64,000 nucleotides of DNA from Novosphingobium endophyticum (GTDB lineage: Bacteria > Pseudomonadota > Alphaproteobacteria > Sphingomonadales > Sphingomonadaceae): contig NZ_BMHK01000010.1 of the NCBI RefSeq assembly GCF_014640675.1, positions 1-64,000 on the forward strand, written 5' to 3'. The notes under the pieces were generated by a model that did no database searches, was not told the origin of the DNA, and worked only from the letters and a program-made list of their open reading frames with translations. This document shows, one piece after another, positions 11,281-20,488 of this stretch. Each line of letters starts with the position of its first letter. Within the stretch, counting starts at the first letter, position 1. Both the position numbers and the translations under genes were made by a program.

Positions 11281-11631
11281 TCAGCGCCCACCGCAAGCGC
11301 GGACGATGGCTTCCACCGCTTCGTCCACCGAGCGCAAAACTTCGCTCGCGGGAATGCGAATCACCCGGATTCCCTTTGCCTCAACCCACGCATCCCGCGC
11401 GACGTCACGACCCGGATTATCTCCCATGTCGTGCGCGATGCCGTCAATTTCGATCACTGACTTGGCCGCAGGGCAATAGAAATCGAATACGTAAGGGCCA
11501 AGCGGATGCTGGCGGCGGAACTTGATGCCAAGCGGTGACTGCCGGAGCCGTTGCCAGATCAGCACCTCGGGCAAGGTCATTTCGCGGCGGAGGCGGCGGG
11601 CCTTGCGAATTGTTGCGATCGGTGGCGGCAT
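11281..11631 (-). CDS. DUF559 endonuclease-like protein
   Basis: A 116-residue protein of the DUF559 family, part of the PD-(D/E)XK nuclease superfamily (known) and related in fold to Vsr mismatch nucleases. Candidate catalytic acids are Asp50 (VFDFYCP) and Glu61/Asp63 (VIEIDG), with RRQHPLGPY before them and GIRVIRIPASEVL after. Cellular function is not known. The start at 11631 (MPPPIATIRKARRLRREM) is chosen because the in-frame ATG at 11649 lies inside the palindromic repeat. The gene is wedged between purL and serB and flanked on both sides by copies of one repeat, which suggests insertion as a unit. It is not a recognised transposase. Confidence 0.85.
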   Translation of the reverse strand: MPPPIATIRKARRLRREMTLPEVLIWQRLRQSPLGIKFRRQHPLGPYVFDFYCPAAKSVIEIDGIAHDMGDNPGRDVARDAWVEAKGIRVIRIPASEVLRSVDEAVEAIVRACGGR

Positions 11632-11634
11632 GAA

Positions 11635-11679
11635 CTTCCCCCTCCCCATCGCTTCGCAACGGGGAGGATTGGAGGGAAG
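11635..11679. repeat. Palindromic repeat core upstream of DUF559
   Basis: CTTCCC at 11635 and GGGAAG ending at 11679 bracket an inner core: CCCCTCCCC, hairpin around GCTTCGC, GGGGAGGATT. The 33-base inner core is a direct repeat of 11171-11203 with one mismatch (T to C). It lies 4 bases upstream of the DUF559 start, covering where the ribosome-binding site should be (AGGGGGAAG on the minus strand). Confidence 0.85.
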
Positions 11680-11692
11680 TTAAACTCCTGTA

Positions 11693-12577
11693 TCAGCCCT
11701 TCACCCAGTCCTTTTCGGGAATCCCCAGAAGGCGCAGCACCGAGGTCAGATCCCCCCGGTCGATCCAGCCATTGGCGGCGGCGCGGGCCTTGGGTTTGGC
11801 GTGATAGGCGATGCCGTACGTCGCGGCCTGGAGCATGGGGATGTCGTTGGCACCGTCGCCGGTGGCAAGGCTGGTCGCCCCTTCGCTCTCCTCGGCCATG
11901 ATCGAGAGGAGCGTGCCCTTCTTCACCGCGCTGTCCACGATTCCGCCGACGAGCCCACCGGTCAGCTTGCGCCCCGAAACCTCGAGACGATTGCCGATGA
12001 CCTGCTCGAAACCAAGCGATTCCGCGACGGGATCGGCGAAATGATGGAATCCTCCCGTCACCAGCACGGTGCGGCACCCCAGCTTCTTGAGCGTCCCGAC
12101 CACGGTTTTCGCGCCAGGCATCGGCCGGATACGCCCGGCCAGGCACTGGTCGATGGCATCGATGGAGAGCCCCGAAAGCAGGCCGACGCGCTCCCGCAGG
12201 GCCTGTTCGAAATCCAGCTCGCCCTGCATGGCACGCTCAGTGATGGCGGCGATCCTGTCCTTGAGACCGGCGAAATCCGCCAGCTCGTCTATGCATTCCT
12301 GCCCGATCATGGTCGAGTCCATGTCGGAAATGAAAACGGCCGGAACGATTGGCTCATGGGAACAGACGAGGCCGTCGGTCGGCGAAAAGTGCGCATCGAG
12401 CGAGCTGCGAAGCGCCGCCGCATCGTCATCTGGCGATTCGATCTGCATGGTCTGGCCGCAGAAGTCGAGCATGGCCGCCTCGGCAAGCCGGATGCCCCGT
12501 TTTTCCATGTCGGCGCGCGCTGCGTCAATTCTTGCCGAGAGGTGGTCCGGTTCTGCTATCAGCCGGGCAATGAGCAC
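11693..12577 (-). CDS. serB: Phosphoserine phosphatase
   Basis: HAD-family enzyme for the last step of serine synthesis. The 294-residue protein has a regulatory-type N-terminal part (residues 1-75) and the catalytic motif FISDMDSTMIG with nucleophile Asp85 and Asp87. Further HAD motifs are VLVTGGFHHF and ATGDGANDIPML. The start is GTG at 12577, with AAGGGA eight bases upstream on the minus strand. This start lies inside the first codons of the divergent miaA gene, so the two genes overlap head to head by eight bases. Confidence 0.96.
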   Translation of the reverse strand: MLIARLIAEPDHLSARIDAARADMEKRGIRLAEAAMLDFCGQTMQIESPDDDAAALRSSLDAHFSPTDGLVCSHEPIVPAVFISDMDSTMIGQECIDELADFAGLKDRIAAITERAMQGELDFEQALRERVGLLSGLSIDAIDQCLAGRIRPMPGAKTVVGTLKKLGCRTVLVTGGFHHFADPVAESLGFEQVIGNRLEVSGRKLTGGLVGGIVDSAVKKGTLLSIMAEESEGATSLATGDGANDIPMLQAATYGIAYHAKPKARAAANGWIDRGDLTSVLRLLGIPEKDWVKG

Positions 12578-13556
12578 TGCGAATTCCCTTGATGCGCCTT
12601 ACGATCTCGAAGCCGGAAACCGGCCGCCGCTGGCGCTCATCGCAGGGCCGACCGCGAGCGGCAAGAGCGATTGTGCGGTCATGCTGGCACAGCACCTCGA
12701 AAAACGCGGGAAACGCGGCGTCATCGTCAATGCCGACAGCTCGCAGGTCTATGCCGACCTGTCGGTTCTCAGCGCCCGCCCGTCGCCCGAAGAAATGGGC
12801 GGCATCGAGCATCGCCTTTTCGGGAGATGGGACGGCGCGCAGGGCTGTTCGGCGGCGGACTGGGCCAACGCCGCACGCGAAACCATCGGCCGGCTTCACC
12901 GCGAGGGCGCGGTGCCGATCCTCGTCGGCGGTACCGGCTTATATATAAGGACCTTGCTGGAAGGCATCGCGCCTGTCCCCCCGATAGACCCCGCGATCCG
13001 CGACGCCGTCCGCGCCCTGCCGGTAACGGAGGCCTATGCCGCGCTCAAGACGGAAGATCCTGAACGCGCCGCCCGCCTCGCTCCTGCGGACGGCACGCGC
13101 ATTGCGCGCGCGCTGGAGGTCGTCCGCTCCAGCGGCAGGACGCTGACCCAATGGCAAGCCGAGACGACCGGCGGCATTGGCGATCAGGTGTCCCTGTTTC
13201 CGGCCATCCTGCTTCCCGACAGGCAAGCGCTCTATCGGCGCTGCGACCTTCGCTTCGAGCGCATGATCGAACTGGGCGCCCTTGACGAAGTAAGGGTGCT
13301 TCTCGCCCGCGAACTCGACCCCTCGCTGCCTGTCATGCGCGCCATCGGGGTTCCCGAACTGTCCGGCGTGCTACAGGAAGCATGGGATCTGGACGAAGCC
13401 ATTGCCCGGGGCGCGCAGGCAACCCGGAATTACGCGAAGCGTCAGTTTACCTGGCTTCGGCACCAGCCTCCCCGGCACTGGGCCAGGATCGAGTTTGATA
13501 GTTTTAATGAACGCCTCATTTCCGACCTTTTATTACGCAAATTTGGCTTGACGTAA
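12570..13556 (+). CDS. miaA: tRNA dimethylallyltransferase
   Basis: Adds a dimethylallyl group to A37 of tRNAs that read codons starting with U. The 328-residue protein starts MSTANSLDAPYDLEAG and has the P-loop GPTASGKSDCAV, VNADSSQVYADL and VGGTGLYIRTLLEGI. The open frame extends 500 bases upstream, but that part is antisense to serB and not MiaA-like. The start overlaps the serB start by eight bases in divergent orientation, so its promoter must lie inside serB. It ends about 215 bases before ilvB. Confidence 0.95.
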   Translation: MSTANSLDAPYDLEAGNRPPLALIAGPTASGKSDCAVMLAQHLEKRGKRGVIVNADSSQVYADLSVLSARPSPEEMGGIEHRLFGRWDGAQGCSAADWANAARETIGRLHREGAVPILVGGTGLYIRTLLEGIAPVPPIDPAIRDAVRALPVTEAYAALKTEDPERAARLAPADGTRIARALEVVRSSGRTLTQWQAETTGGIGDQVSLFPAILLPDRQALYRRCDLRFERMIELGALDEVRVLLARELDPSLPVMRAIGVPELSGVLQEAWDLDEAIARGAQATRNYAKRQFTWLRHQPPRHWARIEFDSFNERLISDLLLRKFGLT

Positions 13557-13617
13557 CATTTACGTTCCCTTAGTGGGCAGCAACACCTGCTGATGGAAGT
13601 AATGCAGGGAGGAGAGG

Positions 13618-13779
13618 ATGACCCGGCACGACCATTGTCGTGTCGGGTCGGTTTCATTAGAGAGCGCCGTGCACTCCGAAACGCTTGTTTCCGGAGACAA
13701 GCCCACTATGGATGCGCGCTTTCGGATGCATCCCGCGTGTTCGGGGCATCGAATCGAAGAAGGAATGTGTTGTGAGTGA
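13618..13779 (+). CDS. Candidate small leader ORF before ilvB
   Basis: A 53-codon ORF starting MTRHDHCRVGSVSLE. It has one of the best Shine-Dalgarno matches in the window (GGAGG at 13608-13612, five bases before ATG), and ends overlapping the ilvB GTG start. It is not obviously rich in Ile, Val or Leu, so a classical attenuation leader is uncertain; it may instead couple translation to ilvB or be chance. An upstream TTGACG at 13548-13553 could be part of a promoter. The peptide matches nothing I recognise. Confidence 0.35.
   Translation: MTRHDHCRVGSVSLESAVHSETLVSGDKPTMDARFRMHPACSGHRIEEGMCCE
13620..13649 (+). promoter_or_regulatory. Strong hairpin in the ilvB leader
   Basis: GACCCGGCACGAC (13620-13632) and GTCGTGTCGGGTC (13637-13649) pair over 13 bp with one wobble and a CATT loop. 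It starts within the ATG of the small ORF at 13618. No T-run follows (GGTTTCATTA), so it is not a simple terminator. A second hairpin, GCTTGT/ACAAGC, follows near 13683-13702. Both fit a regulated leader for ilvB, which is known to be controlled by attenuation in Caulobacter. Confidence 0.6.
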
Positions 13780-15514
13780 AGAGCGCAGCGGCGCGAACAT
13801 CCTGGTCGAAAGCCTGATCAGGCAGGGTGTCGAATTCGTTTTCGGCTACCCCGGCGGTGCCGTGCTGCCCATCTATGACGCCCTTTTCGGCGAGGAGCGC
13901 ATCCGTCACATTCTCGTGCGTCACGAGGCTGGCGCCGCCCACGCGGCGGAGGGTTATGCCCGTTCGACCGGCAAGCCCGGCGTCGTGCTCGTCACCTCCG
14001 GTCCCGGTGCGACAAATGCCGTCACCGGCATTGCCGATGCCTTCATGGATTCGATTCCGCTGGTGGTCATCACTGGCCAGGTCCCTACCGGACTGATCGG
14101 TTCGGATGCGTTCCAGGAAGCTGACACGGTCGGCATCTCGCGCCACTGCACGAAGCACAACTATCTCGTGAAGGACCCTGCCGATCTGGCCGGGGTGATC
14201 GACGAAGCGTTCGAGATCGCCACCACCGGCCGTCCCGGCCCGGTCCTGATCGACATTCCCAAGGACGTGCAGATCGCAACGGCTGCGTGGAACGACGCCC
14301 CGGTCCAGCGCCGACAGCGCTATGCTCCGCGCACACGGGGCGCGACCGAGGAAATTGAACAGGCCGTCGCGATGATCGCCGCCGCCAAGGCGCCGATTCT
14401 CTATACTGGCGGCGGTGTCATCAACTCAGGCCCGCGCGCCACGGCGCTTCTGCGCGATCTTCAGACGAAGACCGGTGCGCCCGTCACGTCCACGCTGATG
14501 GGTCTGGGCGCCTTCCCGGCCGACCATGGCGACTGGCTCGGCATGCTGGGCATGCACGGCACCTATGAAGCCAACATGGCAATGAACCAGGCGGACCTGA
14601 TCGTCTGCGTCGGCGCCCGCTTCGACGACCGCGTGACCGGCCGCCTCGATGCTTTCGCGCCGAATTCGAAGAAGATCCACATCGATATCGACCGCTCCTC
14701 GATCAACAAGACAGTCCGCGTCGACCTGCCGATCATAGGCGACTGCGCGCAGGTGATGGAGCAGATCCTCGACGCCTGGGGCAGCCGCAAGCCGCAGGAC
14801 CTGACAGCGTGGAAAGCCCGGGTCGATACCTGGCGCGAGAAGAAAAGCCTCTCGTTCCCGGCGAACGCGAAGGCGATCATGCCGCAGCTCGCGATCCAGC
14901 GGCTTTTTGAGCTGACCAAAGACAAGGACCCGATCATCACCACCGAAGTCGGCCAACATCAGATGTGGGCCGCGCAGCACTTTCACTTTTTCGGTCCGAA
15001 CAAGTGGCTGACCTCGGGCGGCCTCGGCACGATGGGCTATGGACTGCCCGCCGCGATCGGCGCGCAATGCGGCAATCCGGACAGCCTTGTCATCGACATC
15101 GCAGGCGACGCCTCGATCCAGATGAACATCCAGGAGATGGGCACCGCCACGCAGTACCGTCTGCCGGTCAAGATCTTCATCCTCAACAACGAGTGGATGG
15201 GCATGGTCCGCCAGTGGCAGGAACTGACCTACGAGAGCCGCTATTCGAACTCCTATTCGGACAGCCTGCCCGATTTCGTGAGGCTGGCCGAGGCCTATGG
15301 CTGGAAGGGCATCCGCATCGCCAGCGAAAGCGAACTCGACGCCGGCATCCAGGAGATGATCGACTACCAGGGGCCCGTGATCGTCGATTGCAGGGTCCAT
15401 AACGAGGCGAACTGCTTCCCGATGATCCCCTCGGGCGCGGCACACACCGAAATGCTCCTCTACGGCGATGCCGTGGCCGGAACCATGGACGACGAAGCCA
15501 AAGCGCTCGTCTGA
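13772..15514 (+). CDS. ilvB: Acetolactate synthase large subunit
   Basis: Thiamine-diphosphate enzyme making acetolactate or acetohydroxybutyrate, the first common step of Val, Leu and Ile synthesis. The 580-residue product has RHEAGAAHAAEGYARSTGK (catalytic Glu region), VTSGPGATNAVTGIADAF, VGARFDDRVTGR, and the cofactor motif GDASIQMNIQE ending in FILNNEWMGMVRQW. I chose GTG at 13772 (VSEERSGANILVES) because AAGAAGGA lies just upstream; the in-frame ATG at 13685 would add residues not seen in the family. Followed by ilvN after 22 bases. Confidence 0.96.
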   Translation: MSEERSGANILVESLIRQGVEFVFGYPGGAVLPIYDALFGEERIRHILVRHEAGAAHAAEGYARSTGKPGVVLVTSGPGATNAVTGIADAFMDSIPLVVITGQVPTGLIGSDAFQEADTVGISRHCTKHNYLVKDPADLAGVIDEAFEIATTGRPGPVLIDIPKDVQIATAAWNDAPVQRRQRYAPRTRGATEEIEQAVAMIAAAKAPILYTGGGVINSGPRATALLRDLQTKTGAPVTSTLMGLGAFPADHGDWLGMLGMHGTYEANMAMNQADLIVCVGARFDDRVTGRLDAFAPNSKKIHIDIDRSSINKTVRVDLPIIGDCAQVMEQILDAWGSRKPQDLTAWKARVDTWREKKSLSFPANAKAIMPQLAIQRLFELTKDKDPIITTEVGQHQMWAAQHFHFFGPNKWLTSGGLGTMGYGLPAAIGAQCGNPDSLVIDIAGDASIQMNIQEMGTATQYRLPVKIFILNNEWMGMVRQWQELTYESRYSNSYSDSLPDFVRLAEAYGWKGIRIASESELDAGIQEMIDYQGPVIVDCRVHNEANCFPMIPSGAAHTEMLLYGDAVAGTMDDEAKALV

Positions 15515-15536
15515 TCCGGTCACGAAGGAAAACACG

Positions 15537-16055
15537 ATGATGCACATCAAGCACGAGGCCGAGGAACGGCACGTCCTGACCGTTACGGTCGACAACGAGG
15601 CCGGCATCCTCGCCAAGATCGCCGGCCTGTTCACCGCGCGCGGCTATAACATCGACAGCCTGACCGTGGCCGACATCACCGAGAACCACGCGGTGAGCCG
15701 GATCACTATCGTCACGCACGGCCCGCCGAGCCAGATCGATCAGATCCACGCCCAGCTCGAGAGGCTTGTCCCGGTACACAAGGTCGTCGACCTCACCGAA
15801 GTCGGCCCCTTCGTCCAACGCGAACTGGCGCTGGTGAAGGTCTCCGGTACGGGCGAGAAGCGCGTTGAGGCGCTGCGCGTCGCGGACGTGTTCCGTGCCA
15901 AGACGGTGGATACAACCACCTCCAGCTTTGTCTTCGAGCTGACCGGCGCGCCGGACAAGATCGACAGCTTCGTCGCCATCATGCGCGAACTCGGCCTGGT
16001 CGAGGTCGGCCGCACCGGGGTCGTCGGCATGATCCGGGGTGCGGAAGAGGCCTGA
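15537..16055 (+). CDS. ilvN: Acetolactate synthase small (regulatory) subunit
   Basis: Regulatory subunit that binds valine and activates IlvB. The 172-residue protein begins with an ACT domain (LTVTVDNEAGILAKIAGLFT, residues about 13-32; RGYNIDSLTVADI) and has the typical C-terminal domain (SGTGEKRVEALRVADVFRAK). AAGGAA at 15525-15530 supports a start at ATG 15537; a second ATG follows at once. It forms an operon with ilvB and probably ilvC, although a large palindrome separates it from ilvC. Confidence 0.96.
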   Translation: MMHIKHEAEERHVLTVTVDNEAGILAKIAGLFTARGYNIDSLTVADITENHAVSRITIVTHGPPSQIDQIHAQLERLVPVHKVVDLTEVGPFVQRELALVKVSGTGEKRVEALRVADVFRAKTVDTTTSSFVFELTGAPDKIDSFVAIMRELGLVEVGRTGVVGMIRGAEEA

Positions 16056-16066
16056 ATTTAAGTTTG

Positions 16067-17183
<1,117 letters not shown>

Positions 17184-17199
17184 GCCTTTCGTAGTACCT

Positions 17200-17224
17200 C
17201 GGGCGAGCAGTTTTTGCTCGCCCG
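17200..17224 (+). terminator. Hairpin after ilvC, possible terminator
   Basis: CGGGCGAGCA and TGCTCGCCCG form a perfect ten-base stem with a GTTTT loop, 16 bases after the ilvC stop. No T-run follows the stem, so termination would be weak or the hairpin may mainly stabilise the mRNA end. Confidence 0.6.
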
Positions 17225-17286
17225 GAGGGAACCAACGCTCCCCAACCGTCGTTCAACCATGAACGAAACCAGGGGGAGATTGTCAG

Positions 17287-18009
17287 ATGAACCGTTTGCT
17301 GGGCACGGCATGTGTACTGCCGCCAGCGCTGGCATTTGCCGCGGCTTTTGCAATGTCCACTTCCCTGCCCGCCCAGGACAGCGAAACGCCCCGGCCCAAG
17401 GTCGCCGCATCGCCGCCGGGCCGCCCCGATTCCTCGCTCGTCAGCGGTGGCCTGTACAAGGCAGATCCCGATCACACGCTCGTCGAATGGAGCGTCGATC
17501 ACCTGGGCTTCTCACCCTATTTCGGACTCTTCGGCGATGTTACGGGTACGCTTCATCTCGAACCCCAGCGCCCGGAACAGGCCCGCGTCGCGGTAACGAT
17601 CCCGGTCTCCAGCGTGACCGTCGTCAGCCCCGGCCTCAAGCAGCACCTGCTCAAGCCTCCCCGGACCGAAGGCGGAAAGCCGGACTTCTTCGGCCCCGCC
17701 CCTGAAGATGCCCGCTTCGTCTCGACGATGGTCAGGACCACCGGCGAGGATCAGGCGGAGATGACCGGCAATCTCACGCTCAACGGAATTACCAATCCCG
17801 TCACCCTCGACGTGCGTTTTCATGGCGCCGGCACCATGCCGAAAGCCATGGGCGGCGGCGAAGTGATCGGCTTCGAAGCCACCGGCACGTTCAAGCGCAG
17901 CGATTTCGGGATGGACTTCTCAATCCCGCTGGTTTCGGACAGAGTCGACCTCAGGATCGCCGCGGCCTTCATCAAGGATACCGGCGACAACCCATCGGGA
18001 GAAAACTGA
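17287..18009 (+). CDS. Periplasmic YceI family protein
   Basis: A 240-residue secreted protein with an N-terminal signal sequence (MNRLLGTACVLPPALAFAAA, cleavage near LPA-QD). The YceI lipocalin-like barrel starts around residue 55 (GLYKADPDHTLVEWSVDHLGF) and includes FGLFGDVTGTLHL, TGNLTLNGITNPVTLDVRFHG and FGMDFSIPLVSDRVDL. YceI proteins bind long isoprenoid or amide lipids in the periplasm; some are osmotically or base-induced. The I78-type gene starts two bases after its stop, so the two are likely co-transcribed. Confidence 0.92.
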   Translation: MNRLLGTACVLPPALAFAAAFAMSTSLPAQDSETPRPKVAASPPGRPDSSLVSGGLYKADPDHTLVEWSVDHLGFSPYFGLFGDVTGTLHLEPQRPEQARVAVTIPVSSVTVVSPGLKQHLLKPPRTEGGKPDFFGPAPEDARFVSTMVRTTGEDQAEMTGNLTLNGITNPVTLDVRFHGAGTMPKAMGGGEVIGFEATGTFKRSDFGMDFSIPLVSDRVDLRIAAAFIKDTGDNPSGEN

Positions 18010-18010
18010 C

Positions 18011-18331
18011 ATGCGGGCATCAGTGCAGACGGCGACGTTGACCGGACTTTGCGGCATCCTGCTCGCGCAGGCTGGCTGCTCGGCCGAAACGCCTGCCTCC
18101 GAAACGATGCCGCCACCGCCCACGCAGCAGGGATGCGGCGCGGAACAGCTTGGGGCCTACGTGGGCCAGTCCGGAACCGAAGAAGTCCTTTCCCGCATCC
18201 GCGAATGGCGCGGTGACAATCCGGTACGGGTGCTGAAGCCCGGCTCTGCCATGACGATGGATTACCGCCCCGGCCGCCTCAATATCTTTCTCGACGAACA
18301 GGGCCGGATCGAAGAGTTCAAGTGCAACTGA
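18011..18331 (+). CDS. I78-family peptidase inhibitor-like lipoprotein
   Basis: A 106-residue exported protein. The N-terminus has a hydrophobic segment ending LLAQAGCSAE; the Cys suggests a lipoprotein but the lipobox is imperfect. The mature part matches the I78 inhibitor pattern: QLGAYVGQSGTEEVLSRI, RVLKPGSAMTMDYRPGRLNI and a final EEFKCN, with two Cys likely in a disulfide. I78 members inhibit serine proteases; whether this one does is unknown. It follows the YceI gene by one base. Confidence 0.8.
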   Translation: MRASVQTATLTGLCGILLAQAGCSAETPASETMPPPPTQQGCGAEQLGAYVGQSGTEEVLSRIREWRGDNPVRVLKPGSAMTMDYRPGRLNIFLDEQGRIEEFKCN

Positions 18332-18489
18332 TCGGCGCATGAGCGCAAGGCACTTGGGCGGGTAGCGAATCCCGGCCTTCGCCCCCTGAGAATCGGCGAT
18401 CCGTCGCCTCGATGGCGCTCCATCCCGGCGCCGGACGGCATCGCGTTTTCCCCTTTACATCGCACAAACCCATCCCCATAGGCATAAGC

Positions 18490-18540
18490 ATGACTGTCCG
18501 GCTTGGCCTTATTCTGCGACTTACCCGCCCTTGGGCGTGA
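18490..18540 (+). CDS. leuL: Leucine leader peptide for leuA
   Basis: A 16-codon ORF reading MTVRLGLILRLTRPWA, with Leu at positions 5, 7, 9 and 11 plus Ile 8 and Val 3. Such clustering of Leu codons just ahead of leuA is the hallmark of transcription attenuation by ribosome stalling. It ends 93 bases before leuA. The ribosome-binding site (ATAGG at 18478-18482) is modest. Too short for ordinary gene calling. Confidence 0.75.
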   Translation: MTVRLGLILRLTRPWA

Positions 18541-18581
18541 TGCAGTGCGTCGTTCTGGTCGGCGCGCTCGGCGCCCAAGGG
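18526..18581 (+). promoter_or_regulatory. Candidate leuA attenuator structures
   Basis: CCCTTGGGCG (18528-18537), which codes the end of the leader peptide, is the exact reverse complement of CGCCCAAGGG (18572-18581). The first arm can also fold on itself (CGCCC/GGGCG, 18526-18537), and GGCGC/GCGCC (18561-18575) is an alternative stem that competes with the long-range pairing. Mutually exclusive stems beginning at the leader stop are what attenuation needs. No clear U-tract follows, so the termination step is not certain. Confidence 0.6.
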
Positions 18582-18633
18582 ATCAGAGACGACAACATCT
18601 GAAGAGCAGAATTCCCGAGCGAGACGTAAACTC

Positions 18634-20301
18634 ATGACCATGCTGAAAGACCCTTCGGTCAAGTACCGCCCCTTCCCGCAGATCGACCTGCCGGATCGCC
18701 GCTGGCCGTCAAATGTCATCACCGAGGCGCCGCGCTGGCTTTCCACCGACCTGCGCGACGGCAACCAGGCCCTCATCGATCCGATGGGTGCAGAAAAGAA
18801 GACGCGTTTCTTCGATCTGCTCGTCAAGGTCGGGGTCAAGGAAATCGAGGTCGGCTTTCCGAGCGCGGGCGCGACCGAGTTCGATTTCATCCGGGGGCTG
18901 GTCGATTCGGGCCGGATTCCCGAGGATGTGCTGGTCCAGGTGCTTACCCAGTCGCGCCAGGACCTGATAGAGCGTTCGTTCGAAAGCCTGGCGGGCGTGC
19001 ATGCCGCCATCGTCCACCTCTACAACGCGGTCTCGCCGCTGTGGCGTCAGGTCGTCTTCGGCATGGAGCAGTCGGAAGTCCGCCAGATCGCGGTCAACGG
19101 CGCCAAGGTCCTGCGCGATCAGGCGGCGAAGTACCCGCAGACCAGGTGGCACTTCGAGTACTCGCCCGAAACCTTCTCTACCGCTGAACTGGATTTCTCG
19201 ATCGAGTGCTGCGAGGCGGTGATGGAAATACTCCGGCCCACGCCAGAAAACCCGATCATCCTCAACCTGCCGGCAACGGTCGAGGCGGCAACGCCCAACG
19301 TCTATGCCGACCAGATCGAGTATTTCTGCCGCAACCTGCCGAACCGGGAATCGGCCGTCATCTCGCTGCACACCCACAACGATCGCGGCACCGGAGTTGC
19401 GGCGGCGGAACTGGGCCTGATGGCCGGCGCCGACCGCGTCGAGGGCTGCCTGTTCGGAAACGGCGAGCGTACCGGCAACTGCTGCCTGGTGACAGTTGCC
19501 CTCAACATGTACACGCAAGGGATTGATCCCAGGCTGGATTTCTCTGACATCGACAACGTCATCCAGACCGTCGAGTACTGCAACCAGCTCAAGGTGCCCG
19601 AACGTCATCCTTATGGCGGTGAACTGGTCTTCACTGCATTCTCCGGCAGCCATCAGGACGCGATCAAGAAAGGCTTCACCGCGCAGGAAAAGCGCAACGA
19701 CGAGCTCTGGGCCGTGCCTTATCTGCCGATCGACCCGGCGGACCTGGGTCGCAGCTACGAAGCGGTGATCCGGGTCAACTCGCAGTCGGGCAAGGGCGGC
19801 TTCGCCTGGGTGATCGAGCAGGATCAGGGTCTTAAGCTGCCCAAGCGGATGCAGGCGCACTTCTCGCGACATGTGCAGGACCTCGCCGACGAACTCGGCC
19901 GCGAACTGCAGGCGAGCGACATCTGGGAAGTGTTCCGCAAGGTCTACCGCCTCGACGAGCCGCAGCATTTCCAGCTGATCGACTGGGACGAGGCCAAGGG
20001 GCCGGATGGCAGCCGCGTGTTCGCCGGCAGGATCGGCGTCGACGGTAAGGAACAGTCCGTCTCCGGTCGCGGCAACGGCCTAATCTCATCGATCGTGGCG
20101 ACACTGGCCGGGACATTCGATGTCCAGCTTGAAGTGCACGACTATGCCGAGCACTCGATGGGCCACAGCTCCGATGCCCGTGCGGCTGCCTATGTCGAAT
20201 GCGTGACGGCGGATGGGCAGACCATCTGGGGCGTGGGCATCGACGAGGACGTGGCCACCGCCAGCGTAAGGGCCGTGCTCAGCGCAGCAAACGCCGCGTA
20301 G
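18634..20301 (+). CDS. leuA: 2-isopropylmalate synthase
   Basis: Condenses acetyl-CoA with 2-oxoisovalerate, the first committed step to leucine. The 555-residue protein is the long class II (LeuA type 2) form. The catalytic segment is STDLRDGNQALIDPM, the metal-binding HxH is in SLHTHNDRGTG, and GNGERTGNCCLVT is conserved. The C-terminal part (from about 430) holds the LeuA dimer/regulatory domain with GRGNGLISSIVATL. It is preceded by a Leu-rich leader peptide, so it is probably attenuated by charged tRNA-Leu. Confidence 0.97.
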   Translation: MTMLKDPSVKYRPFPQIDLPDRRWPSNVITEAPRWLSTDLRDGNQALIDPMGAEKKTRFFDLLVKVGVKEIEVGFPSAGATEFDFIRGLVDSGRIPEDVLVQVLTQSRQDLIERSFESLAGVHAAIVHLYNAVSPLWRQVVFGMEQSEVRQIAVNGAKVLRDQAAKYPQTRWHFEYSPETFSTAELDFSIECCEAVMEILRPTPENPIILNLPATVEAATPNVYADQIEYFCRNLPNRESAVISLHTHNDRGTGVAAAELGLMAGADRVEGCLFGNGERTGNCCLVTVALNMYTQGIDPRLDFSDIDNVIQTVEYCNQLKVPERHPYGGELVFTAFSGSHQDAIKKGFTAQEKRNDELWAVPYLPIDPADLGRSYEAVIRVNSQSGKGGFAWVIEQDQGLKLPKRMQAHFSRHVQDLADELGRELQASDIWEVFRKVYRLDEPQHFQLIDWDEAKGPDGSRVFAGRIGVDGKEQSVSGRGNGLISSIVATLAGTFDVQLEVHDYAEHSMGHSSDARAAAYVECVTADGQTIWGVGIDEDVATASVRAVLSAANAA

Positions 20302-20488
20302 GGGGAACTCTTGCGCGGGGCATCCAGACCCGTGTGCGCCCCGTTGGCGAGCACGGGATGACCCCGGAAGGCAAGCGCGCCTGCTGGCCGCGAGGCTATG
20401 GGCACCGTAAGGGTGGCATGCCGCCGCGCCCTCGACAGGCCCGGCCTGCCACATTATGGCTCGCCTTGATCGCCTGAACGGATGAGAC

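Noticed and set aside
13593..13775. Longer 60-codon ORF from ATG 13593 before ilvB
   Set aside because: Its ribosome-binding site is poor and it overlaps the better-supported ORF starting at 13618 in another frame.
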